A stretch of 64,000 nucleotides of DNA from Bordetella parapertussis. Its GTDB lineage: Bacteria > Bacteroidota > Bacteroidia > Chitinophagales > Chitinophagaceae. The stretch covers positions 1 to 64,000 of the forward strand of contig CALQJX020000005.1 in assembly GCA_943331005.2 (NCBI GenBank), given 5' to 3'. Shown piece after piece: positions 36,020 through 44,072 of the stretch. A program made the position numbers and the translations under genes. Below the pieces are notes generated by a model. The model was given only the letters and a program-made list of their open reading frames with translations, had not been told where the DNA came from and ran no database searches. Positions within the stretch are counted from its first letter, which is position 1, and every line of letters begins with the position of its first letter.

Positions 36020-36328
36020 GGTATAGTGTTTTGCTGCAACAACGGCAAGGCGGCTGCAAGGTGAAAAAAGGGATGTAAAATTAGAACGGGAACTACTGCG
36101 TAAGTGCAGCGAGGGTGAAATTGTGGATATGTTTTTGGATGGGGGCGCCTATTTACGAAAAATATTTTGAATAAAATAGAGTAAAAGTACCTGTTTGTAT
36201 TATAAAATTTATGTTTTAATTTTATGAAAGGAAAATGCAAACAAAGCAAACTGCTATATGAATGCTGATTTCTGAATTTTGAAAACAAACAACACCTTAT
36301 TTCTTCACCAAGAAAAACAAATGAAACT
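36020..36328. other. AT-rich intergenic region upstream of beta-roll module 1
   Basis: It separates the divergent HTH gene and beta-roll gene. The right half is strongly AT-rich. I see no gene, clear promoter match for the plus strand, or hairpin. Confidence 0.5.
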
Positions 36329-38428
36329 ATGTCTTTTAACACTGTCTGGGATCCTTCACTAGTAGGACTCACAACACAGCGCGCAGACAATGGCGCTACT
36401 TTTTTTGCAGGAACAGTTACCGGTGCGTTTTCCGCAGTGCTCGGTGGGCCTATGGCTCCCGGTGTGCCGGGTGGAACAAACACCGTTGATGCTGATGGCT
36501 CTACCATAGTGAATGGAGCTAATAATGTAATAAATATTTTTTCTGCCGGACCGCCAGTAATTCGTGGTATTTACAATCTGATAGGTAATGGACAAGATAA
36601 TATGCTTGCCGGGTCGTTATCTACAATTCTGAACGGACAACAGAATAATATACTGGGAACAGCCTCTGTAATAACCGGCGGTGTACTCAACTGTATCAAC
36701 AACAATACTGATAATAGTGTTATTGGTGGAGGTACAAATAACGCAATAGGAACAGTGGGCCCGGGCTTTTGCTCTGTGAATCACGGTTTCATAGGAGGCG
36801 GAGAAAATAATTCTATAGCCAGTACTGCAGTTGCAGGCGATACGCATAATGCTATTGTAGGTGGCAGCAACAATGTGATAAATGCCGGTGCCCGCAATAG
36901 TTTTATTGGTGGCGGAGATAACAATAATACAGGCAATATTTTTTCTACTGTAGTAGGCGGAGCCAACAATGCTGCACTGGATCAGGGAGCAACAGTTACA
37001 GGCGGTCTTACCAATATTATACGTACCGGTCAGTCTGCATTTATTGGAGGCGGTGCTAACAATAGTATAGATGGTGCGGTATCGGGTATTTCATCAGGCA
37101 GCACAAACAGTATATTCAATGCTTCTAGAGCCAGTTATATAGGTGGTGGAGAACATAACGAGATAGCTACCGCAGGATCTGGTTTCAGCGTAATGTTCAG
37201 TGTAATTGGCGGCGGCGATAACAATGTTATTCGGAGTGTAAGCGCAGCAGGCGATCATAATGTTATTGGTGGTGGATTTTTTAATGAAATCTGTGATAAT
37301 TCATTTAACACATCTATACTGGGTGGTAGCAATAACCATGCACAAGGCACTTCTTCATTTATAGGTGGAGGTACCCAGAACTTTTCCTTAAGTGACGGTG
37401 CAACAGTATCTGGTGGTTTGGGTAATAACGTGAACCTTAACAGTGCCGCTTCTTTTATAGGTGGTGGCGGATCGAACGCCGTATGCGGTGTATTTAATGC
37501 TATAGGTGGCGGACAAGGTAATGGAATCACAAACACCTCTATGAATAGTTTTATAGGTGGTGGTGCCTTTAACTTTATAGGAAACCCTACTACAACACCT
37601 GCCAGCAACCCAAGCAATTATAGTTTCATTGGTAGCGGACAGTTTAACTGTATCAACACCAACAATATTAGTAATTCCACTTTCAATAATGTTGTGGGTG
37701 GCTGCCGTAACACCATACAGCCCAATAGTCAGTTCAGTTTTATAGGCACAGGTGAGTGTAACAGTGTACAGGATATGGGTAACCAGATAGTAGGTGGTAA
37801 TAAGAACTATGTGGATGGTATTTATAGTATTATAGGCAGTGGTAACCTGAACAAAATAGATGTAACCAGCGCAGGTGCTCTTGTGGGCATGAATGGAATA
37901 TTTGCAGGTAATGAAAGTTGCATATGCGGAGAATCATCCTTTAGCGGCATAGGCGGCGGCGGCAAGAACATGGTAGAATGCGGATACGCATCTTACATAG
38001 GTGGTGGTGACTGGAACTGCATATACCCAAGCCCAGGTGGCAGCTACAGGCTTTACCGCTCGTTCATAGGTGGTGGCTTCCAGAACTGTATAGAAAGTAA
38101 CAACTCTGTGATAGCTGGCGGTATTAACAACTCTATACTAACAAGCAGCGCAGATTCAAGCGTAATTGCCGGCGGTACTAATAATGTGGTATCTGGATCT
38201 TGTTCGACTATACTTGGTGGACAAAACAATAATGATGGTGGTTTTAATAATGTGTTTATAGCTGGTAGTGGGATAACAGCTGTGAATGCAAATTCATTAC
38301 ATGCTAACGGATTGTGGCTGGACACTACCACTATCCCTGCATTTGCTGGATTTCCAGCCCCATTTATTGCGGGAACAGTATATGTTGACACGTCTGTTGG
38401 TGCTTGTAGAGCCTTAAGATTGGCATAA
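36329..38428 (+). CDS. beta-roll repeat protein 1 (YadA-head/LbR-like IGGG rungs)
   Basis: A 699-residue protein made almost entirely of short rungs of the form (S/T)-[FVY]-IGGG-x-x-N-x-[IV], 14 of them with exact IGGG and about as many variants (VGG, AGG, LGG, IGSG). The rung pattern resembles the left-handed beta-roll of YadA-type adhesin heads and the VGGGxxNTASG proteins of environmental bacteria. A non-repetitive N-terminal cap (1-60) and C-terminal cap (GSGI...NSLHANGLW, about 640-699) are shared with the second copy at 40.8 kb. No signal peptide or T9SS tag is visible. Rungs near the N terminus use NG instead of GG (LIGNG, ILNG). An NHL-propeller T9SS gene starts 11 bp after the stop. 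Surface fibre or adhesin is inference. Confidence 0.82.
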   Translation: MSFNTVWDPSLVGLTTQRADNGATFFAGTVTGAFSAVLGGPMAPGVPGGTNTVDADGSTIVNGANNVINIFSAGPPVIRGIYNLIGNGQDNMLAGSLSTILNGQQNNILGTASVITGGVLNCINNNTDNSVIGGGTNNAIGTVGPGFCSVNHGFIGGGENNSIASTAVAGDTHNAIVGGSNNVINAGARNSFIGGGDNNNTGNIFSTVVGGANNAALDQGATVTGGLTNIIRTGQSAFIGGGANNSIDGAVSGISSGSTNSIFNASRASYIGGGEHNEIATAGSGFSVMFSVIGGGDNNVIRSVSAAGDHNVIGGGFFNEICDNSFNTSILGGSNNHAQGTSSFIGGGTQNFSLSDGATVSGGLGNNVNLNSAASFIGGGGSNAVCGVFNAIGGGQGNGITNTSMNSFIGGGAFNFIGNPTTTPASNPSNYSFIGSGQFNCINTNNISNSTFNNVVGGCRNTIQPNSQFSFIGTGECNSVQDMGNQIVGGNKNYVDGIYSIIGSGNLNKIDVTSAGALVGMNGIFAGNESCICGESSFSGIGGGGKNMVECGYASYIGGGDWNCIYPSPGGSYRLYRSFIGGGFQNCIESNNSVIAGGINNSILTSSADSSVIAGGTNNVVSGSCSTILGGQNNNDGGFNNVFIAGSGITAVNANSLHANGLWLDTTTIPAFAGFPAPFIAGTVYVDTSVGACRALRLA

Positions 38429-38439
38429 GTGAATTGGTC

Positions 38440-39795
38440 ATGAAATTATTATTGTTATTTTTCTTGTTAACTGCGAAACAGCTATCAGCTCAGCTTATCT
38501 GTACATATGCCGGTGTAGGAACGATGGGTTATTCCGGCGATGGCGGACCTGCTTCCGTAGCTGAATTGTCAAAGCCAATTGGGCTATACATTGACGAAAA
38601 TGACAATTTATTTGTTTGTGGTCATAGTGTAATCAGAAAAGTAAATTTGAATACAGGTATTATTACTTCGATAGCAGGTGCGAGTACTTCGTCTTTGGGA
38701 GATGGCGGACCAGCTACCGCAGCCTTGGTAAATGATCCGAGATCGATTTGTGCAGACCGAGCAGGCAATCTTTACATAGCCGACTATTGGGCGTGTACTA
38801 TAAGGCGGATAGACAAATCAACACAGATTATTAATTCGTGTGTGGGAGTGCTGTCAAATCCAGGCTATTCAGGAGATGGTGGACCCGCAATAAGTGCAAA
38901 AATAAATAGCGTTTTTGCGATTTGTATTGATACAGTATCAAATTTCCTTTACTTGACCGATACTTACAACTTTCGAATAAGAAAGGTGAATTTGACAACT
39001 GGCAATATATCTACTATAGCAGGTACAGGGACAACAGGGTATTCTGGCGATGGAGGATTGGCTACAAGTGCTCAAATAAGCAGGGCTATTGGCATTTGTC
39101 TTGATAAATATGGCAATGTGTATCTTGGTGATTGGGATAATTCCCGTGTGCGTAAAATTGACATTACAACAAATGTAATTTCAACATTTATTGGGAACGG
39201 TATATCTGGCTATGACGGCGATGGAGGACCTGCTTTAGCTGCCCGGATATCACAACCAAGTGGTATGTGCTTTGACTCCTGTGGCAACTTCTACTTTTCT
39301 GATGGAGGAATAGGAGGTGGTAACTATCGGATTAGAAAAGTAGATGCAGAAACCAGAGTTATTTCAACAATAGCAGGCAATGGCACTCAGGGTTACTCAG
39401 GTGATGGTGGATTAGCAACAACTGCACAGTTTTCAAGAACAAATGGAATATGTCTGGATAAAAAAGGGAATTTATACGTTGCTGACATAGATAACCACCG
39501 AGTGAGGAAAATAAAGTCAGAAGAAGCTTCTTGTTATTCGATATCAAGCATTAATGACTTTGCTTTATCAGACCAATTATTAATTTATCCCAATCCAGTT
39601 GGAGAATCATTTATAATAAATGCAAATTATGAAATCCAAAAAGTGGAAGTCATTAATTCTATTGGACAAGTGGTGAAACTTCTCAAGTTGCAACTTATAT
39701 CGAAAGAACAAGAAGTAAATACATCATCACTCTCCCCCGGCCTGTACATAGTACGGGTAAATGATACTTGGATGGGGAAGTTTTTAAAAGAATGA
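38440..39795 (+). CDS. NHL-repeat beta-propeller protein with T9SS sorting domain (copy 1)
   Basis: A 451-residue secreted protein. The signal peptide is MKLLLLFFLLTAKQLSAQ. Six NHL-type blades (about 20-365) each show an IAG.GT.GYSGDGG.A start, a GIC.D..GN.Y.(A/G)D centre and an (I/V)RK(I/V) end. The C-terminal type A T9SS sorting domain (about 375-451) begins LLIYPNPVGESF and ends GLYIVRVNDTWMGKF. Such propellers bind proteins or glycans; no catalytic residues are evident. An in-frame TTG 6 bp earlier is ignored because the ATG opens the signal peptide. Only 11 bp separate it from the beta-roll gene, so the two are almost surely cotranscribed. Codon use looks more AT-rich than in neighbouring housekeeping genes. 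Confidence 0.88.
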   Translation: MKLLLLFFLLTAKQLSAQLICTYAGVGTMGYSGDGGPASVAELSKPIGLYIDENDNLFVCGHSVIRKVNLNTGIITSIAGASTSSLGDGGPATAALVNDPRSICADRAGNLYIADYWACTIRRIDKSTQIINSCVGVLSNPGYSGDGGPAISAKINSVFAICIDTVSNFLYLTDTYNFRIRKVNLTTGNISTIAGTGTTGYSGDGGLATSAQISRAIGICLDKYGNVYLGDWDNSRVRKIDITTNVISTFIGNGISGYDGDGGPALAARISQPSGMCFDSCGNFYFSDGGIGGGNYRIRKVDAETRVISTIAGNGTQGYSGDGGLATTAQFSRTNGICLDKKGNLYVADIDNHRVRKIKSEEASCYSISSINDFALSDQLLIYPNPVGESFIINANYEIQKVEVINSIGQVVKLLKLQLISKEQEVNTSSLSPGLYIVRVNDTWMGKFLKE

Positions 39796-39857
39796 CGTTT
39801 GCAGTAAATATTATACAATTAGTATTGATAAAACATTATTGAAATAAATACCCAAAA

Positions 39858-40778
39858 ATGAAAATAGTATTCCAGGTAAGTGGCGGAATAGGCAAGAGCA
39901 TTGCCGCCACGGCAGTATGTGCTGCCATAAAGAAACAATACCCACAGGCTGAACTGATAGTGATATCGGGCTACCCTGACGTATTTGCCCCTAATCCCAA
40001 TGTGGCAATGTCACTCGATTTCAGTAATCTCAATTACTTCTACCCTCAGCATATAGAGGGCAGAAATACCAGGTTGCTGCTGCAAGACCCGTATAACAGT
40101 GAGGATTTTATATACCAGCGCGGTCACCTGATAGAGAACTGGTGCCATATGAACGGTATAACCTATAACGGTGAGTTGCCGGAGCTATATCTGACATCGA
40201 AGGAAAAGACACAGTATGCACCCATGTTTGCATCGAACAAACCTATACTGGCTATGCAGACAAATGGCGGTATATCGCCGCAGGGCGATAAATACTCGTG
40301 GCCCAGAGATATGCCTATAGCCACGGCACAGGCTGTTGTAAATGCTTTAGCGCAAGACTATAATATAGTGCATATAAGAAGGCAAGACCAGTTGGGGCTG
40401 CAAGGGGTATACCCTGTGCAGGCCGACTTCAGGGCTCTGGCAGTGCTGATAAGCATGACGGCTAAGCGACTGTTCATAGACAGCTTTGCGCAGCACACTG
40501 CTGCTGCGCTGGGGCTGCCATCGGTGGTGTGCTGGGTTGCCAATACACCATCTCAGTTTGGCTACAAGATGCACACCAATATAGTAGCTAATGCACCTAC
40601 CATGAAGCCGGAACTGCGCCACTCTGTTTTTAGTAAATACAACATTACCGGTCAGGTAACTGAATTTCCGTACGGGAGCGAAGATGAGATATATAATGTA
40701 GATGAAATAATAGAGGCGGTTCGTACTTGTCCGCAATCTGTGGTATCGGTGGCGAAAAATGAAATCATTTTGAATTAA
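39858..40778 (+). CDS. GT9-like (heptosyltransferase-related) glycosyltransferase
   Basis: A 306-residue soluble protein with the two-Rossmann GT-B layout of glycosyltransferase family 9. MKIVFQVSGGIGKSIAATAV is the N-terminal glycine loop. The second half has QTNGGISPQGDKYSWPR (donor-binding region start), VHIRRQDQ and FIDSFAQHTAAALGLPSVVCWV, the latter matching the FxGxDSG..H.A.A.G.P.V conserved in LPS heptosyltransferases. It is shorter than typical GT9 enzymes (about 340-360). It stands between the two beta-roll/NHL modules (62 bp after the first, 47 bp before the second), not among LPS genes. A role in glycosylating the module proteins is inference, suggested by adhesin heptosyltransferases of the Aah/TibC type. 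Confidence 0.8.
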   Translation: MKIVFQVSGGIGKSIAATAVCAAIKKQYPQAELIVISGYPDVFAPNPNVAMSLDFSNLNYFYPQHIEGRNTRLLLQDPYNSEDFIYQRGHLIENWCHMNGITYNGELPELYLTSKEKTQYAPMFASNKPILAMQTNGGISPQGDKYSWPRDMPIATAQAVVNALAQDYNIVHIRRQDQLGLQGVYPVQADFRALAVLISMTAKRLFIDSFAQHTAAALGLPSVVCWVANTPSQFGYKMHTNIVANAPTMKPELRHSVFSKYNITGQVTEFPYGSEDEIYNVDEIIEAVRTCPQSVVSVAKNEIILN

Positions 40779-40825
40779 CGAACTTATTTATTTAATTTTT
40801 ATTCTTTAACTTTAAACAAAAAAAT

Positions 40826-42499
40826 ATGCCCGCTTGTTTTAATGACCCGATTTTTGGACAAACTTTACGTTGCGACCCCGGAGGTAGTGATGTAGGAACT
40901 ATTTCAGCAACAGCTGCCTGCTCATCGATACTGGGAGGCCCGTTTGCAACGCCCGGTACACATACCAACAATGCCGATCTGTCGGCAATTGTGATGGGAC
41001 ACACCAATGCAATAAATATATTTTCTGTACAGCCCGCAGACAATGGTATTTATAACCTGATAGCCAACGGCGGTAGCAATACTGTGGCAGGCTGCCATGC
41101 TACTATTGTGAATGGTATGGACAATAACGTATGCGGACTCTATAACCACATAGGCAATGGAACCGGAAATGTAGTGAGTATATTTGCTACAGGCCCGGAT
41201 GTACATACCTGCTACAGTTATATAGGTAATGGATATGTAAATAAGACCTGCGGTAACTTTTCTACCATTTTGAACGGCAGCAATAACCTGGCTAATACAG
41301 ACCATGCGGCCGTAGTAAATGGTATCAATAATAATGCTACAGGGGTGCTTTCTTTTATAGGGAATGGTGGAGATAATAACATAGCCAACGCAAACTTTGC
41401 GACAAGCGGTTATTCATTTATAGGTAACGGCAACAAACAAAATGCAAATGCTGCGTACTCTTTTATTGGCAATGGATTTGGTAACACAGTTTCTGTAAAT
41501 GGAGACTACAGCTTTATAGGCAATGGCAGAGGCAATAGCATAGATGGTGTGAATGCTGTAATTACCGGAGGTAGCTCCAATTCAATTAACAATTTATCAT
41601 CTGCCAGTTTTATAGGAGGAGGATCGAGCAATAGCGTTGCAAATACTGCTCCCGGTCAATGTCCGTCTACTAACAGCTTTATTGGTGGCGGCGCAAACAA
41701 CATTATTGATACCAATAATTCATCAGGTTCATTTATGAACAGTATTGTTGGTGGTTGTCAGAACACAATACACCCCGGCACTACTTTTGGTGTTATTGGC
41801 GGTGGCTTTTCAAACAACCTGCATGGCACCCAAAATGGTATAGGCAGCGGTTTCAGCAATTTGGTATGTGGTGAATATTCTTTTATAGGCGGCGGAGCAA
41901 TAAACTGCATAGCTACAACAGCATTGCCCAGTTGCGTTGTTGGCAGAAATGGTATATTGTCGGGTTTCTGTAATGAGATAATTGGACAAACATTGTTCTC
42001 CTCAATAACAAGTGGTGGAGAGAATCGTATAAATGATGCATGTACATCCTTTATAGGTGGAGGAGATTACAACTGTATTCAGCCGGGTGGTGGGCCTGCA
42101 ATAGTTTGTCGCAGTTTTATTGGAGGAGGTGTTTCTAACTGTATTTTTGAAAATACAGCTGTCATAGTGGGTGGAGAATGTAATGTGATAAACGCCGGCG
42201 GAACTTGTAGTTTTATAGGTGGTGGTTTCAATAACACAGTATCAGGCCTTACATCATCAATATTGGGAGGACAAAACAATAATGACGGAGGCCTGACCAA
42301 TGTACATATTGTGGGTAGTGGCATAACACTTGGTGCTGGTGTAGGAAATCCGAATTCTTTACATGTAAATGGATTGTGGGCAAACGGTTTGCCAACTTAT
42401 GCAGGTGGACCACCTATACTGCCTGCAGGTACTGTATTTATTCTTGCTCCAGGAACGCCAGCACCTGCTTGGGCGCAGGGTCAGTTGTGGATAGCTTAA
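40826..42499 (+). CDS. beta-roll repeat protein 2 (IGNG then IGGG rungs)
   Basis: A 557-residue paralogue of the protein at 36.3 kb. The N-terminal cap aligns loosely (SSILGGPFATPG..., NAINIFSVQPADNGIYNLIANG). Rungs at about 75-240 are of the FIGNGxxN type; from about 245 (AVITGGSSNSI) they switch to FIGGGxxN. The C-terminal cap (SSILGGQNNNDGG, then GSGI...NSLHVNGLW) closely matches copy 1. No signal peptide, transmembrane helix or T9SS domain is visible. Scattered cysteines (CGLYN, NCI, GGCQN) recur at rung corners. The NHL/T9SS gene copy 2 follows after 11 bp. A likely elongated surface or fibre protein; the export route is unexplained. Confidence 0.82.
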   Translation: MPACFNDPIFGQTLRCDPGGSDVGTISATAACSSILGGPFATPGTHTNNADLSAIVMGHTNAINIFSVQPADNGIYNLIANGGSNTVAGCHATIVNGMDNNVCGLYNHIGNGTGNVVSIFATGPDVHTCYSYIGNGYVNKTCGNFSTILNGSNNLANTDHAAVVNGINNNATGVLSFIGNGGDNNIANANFATSGYSFIGNGNKQNANAAYSFIGNGFGNTVSVNGDYSFIGNGRGNSIDGVNAVITGGSSNSINNLSSASFIGGGSSNSVANTAPGQCPSTNSFIGGGANNIIDTNNSSGSFMNSIVGGCQNTIHPGTTFGVIGGGFSNNLHGTQNGIGSGFSNLVCGEYSFIGGGAINCIATTALPSCVVGRNGILSGFCNEIIGQTLFSSITSGGENRINDACTSFIGGGDYNCIQPGGGPAIVCRSFIGGGVSNCIFENTAVIVGGECNVINAGGTCSFIGGGFNNTVSGLTSSILGGQNNNDGGLTNVHIVGSGITLGAGVGNPNSLHVNGLWANGLPTYAGGPPILPAGTVFILAPGTPAPAWAQGQLWIA

Positions 42500-42510
42500 A
42501 AGTGAGTAGT

Positions 42511-43878
42511 ATGAAATCAGTTTTGAGAATTACATTATTGGTTGTACTGCTAATAATCTCCGCAAATGGTAGAGCACAAACAATAACAACAGTAGCGGGT
42601 AATGGTACTGCAGGTCATAGTGGGGATAATGGAGATGCGGCTACAGCAAGCATATATTATCCAATTCCGGGAGTTTTTGACTCTCGTGGAAGTTTCTATT
42701 TCGTTGAATTTGGTGGTGTTGGGCATAGAATCAGAAAGATAGATGTAGCGGGAGTTATTACAACTGTTGCTGGGACAGCCAGTCCTGGCTATAACGGAGA
42801 TGGTATCTTAGCTACAATTGCTCAATTAAGATCGCCAAGTGCTGTAATTGTTGACTCTCTTGATAATATTTTTATTTGTGACCATGACAACCACAGAATC
42901 AGAAAGGTAGATGTTGTAACTGGGATAATAACAACTGTAGCAGGTAATGGTATACCCGGCTATAGCGGAGACAACAGTTTAGCTACAAATGCACAAATTA
43001 GAGGACCAGCAGATATTTGTTTTGACAAAAAAGGGAATCTATATATTGGTGATGTAAATAATTACAGAGTACGTAAGGTAGATAATTCGGGAATTATTAC
43101 CACATATGCTGGCAATGGGACTAGTGGGTGTGGAGGAGATTTCGGTTTTGCAACAGCAGCTCAAATTTCACCATCAGGTATTTGCGTAGACAACTTGGGC
43201 AATTTGTACATATCAGACGCATCGACAGGTGAAAATAGAATTGCAAAAGTGGATATCACATCCCGAATTATAACAACTGTAGCGGGTACTTGTAGCGGTT
43301 ATATCTATAATGGAGATAATATCCTTGCTACAACTGCCAATATAAACCCCTCCCGGATAAGATTTGACAACTCATACAGTAATCTGTATTTTTCAGATGT
43401 TTTGAACAATAGAATTAGACGAGTTATCTCTACAGGATATGTACAAAATGTTGCAGGTTCAGGAATACAGGGGTTTTCTGGAGATGGTGGTTCGGCATTG
43501 ACAGCGGAATTATTTTATCCATCAGGTTTAACATTTGACTCATGTGGGAATTTGTTCATTGGTGATTCATATAATCACCGCATACGTAAAATAGCTTTAA
43601 ATCCGGACTGCATTCCAATGGCTGTACCAGAAGTAACACAAAGCAAAACAACCAATGCTATCATTTACCCCAACCCAGCTACGGAAAGTGTTACCATCAA
43701 TGCTAGTGTGGCTATAGAGCACATAACTATAAGCAATTTATTGGGGCAAGTGGTACTGGAACAGCACCCCACGGGCGGTAAAAAGAGTGTTGAAGCAACT
43801 GTGCAGCATCTGCCTGCGGGCATATATGTGGTGCGAGTAAATGGCATCTATGCAGGCAGAATGGTGAAGGAGGACTGA
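42511..43878 (+). CDS. NHL-repeat beta-propeller protein with T9SS sorting domain (copy 2)
   Basis: A 455-residue secreted protein. The signal peptide ends near SANGRAQ (residue 23). Six NHL blades (about 24-365) follow the same plan as copy 1 (TTVAGNGTAGHSGD, IRKIDVAGVITTVAGT, CFDKKGNLYIGDVNNYRVRKV). The C-terminal type A T9SS domain starts IIYPNPATESVTIN (about 380) and ends GIYVVRVNGIYAGRM. The frame is open 135 bp upstream into the beta-roll gene, but the ATG at 42511 starts the signal peptide and lies 11 bp after the previous stop. The blades differ clearly from copy 1, so the module duplication is not recent. A long inverted repeat follows the stop. Confidence 0.88.
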   Translation: MKSVLRITLLVVLLIISANGRAQTITTVAGNGTAGHSGDNGDAATASIYYPIPGVFDSRGSFYFVEFGGVGHRIRKIDVAGVITTVAGTASPGYNGDGILATIAQLRSPSAVIVDSLDNIFICDHDNHRIRKVDVVTGIITTVAGNGIPGYSGDNSLATNAQIRGPADICFDKKGNLYIGDVNNYRVRKVDNSGIITTYAGNGTSGCGGDFGFATAAQISPSGICVDNLGNLYISDASTGENRIAKVDITSRIITTVAGTCSGYIYNGDNILATTANINPSRIRFDNSYSNLYFSDVLNNRIRRVISTGYVQNVAGSGIQGFSGDGGSALTAELFYPSGLTFDSCGNLFIGDSYNHRIRKIALNPDCIPMAVPEVTQSKTTNAIIYPNPATESVTINASVAIEHITISNLLGQVVLEQHPTGGKKSVEATVQHLPAGIYVVRVNGIYAGRMVKED

Positions 43879-43895
43879 CAAATGAAATTCTTTTG

Positions 43896-43937
43896 CCAAT
43901 CAACTCAGATACATATCTATGTATCTGAGTTGATTGG
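43896..43937. repeat. 20-bp perfect inverted repeat
   Basis: CCAATCAACTCAGATACATA (43896-43915), a 2-bp spacer TC, then its exact complement (43918-43937). It starts 17 bp after the stop of NHL copy 2. There is no T-run on either side, so it is not a standard terminator, though an RNA hairpin could still stop decay or transcription. Confidence 0.85.
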
Positions 43938-44072
43938 TGGCAGAGGGAACTGCGCCAAGTAATATGTTATTTATACAAACTAAAGTACATTCTTCACTGC
44001 TACAATTTATTTTAACCTTCATCACCCCCTTTTTCTTTATTATTTTTTACTTTCACACTCTCGAAAAATAAC

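Noticed and set aside
43896..43937. Intrinsic terminator
   Set aside because: The stem is perfect but there is no T-run on either side, so I list it as an inverted repeat rather than a terminator.
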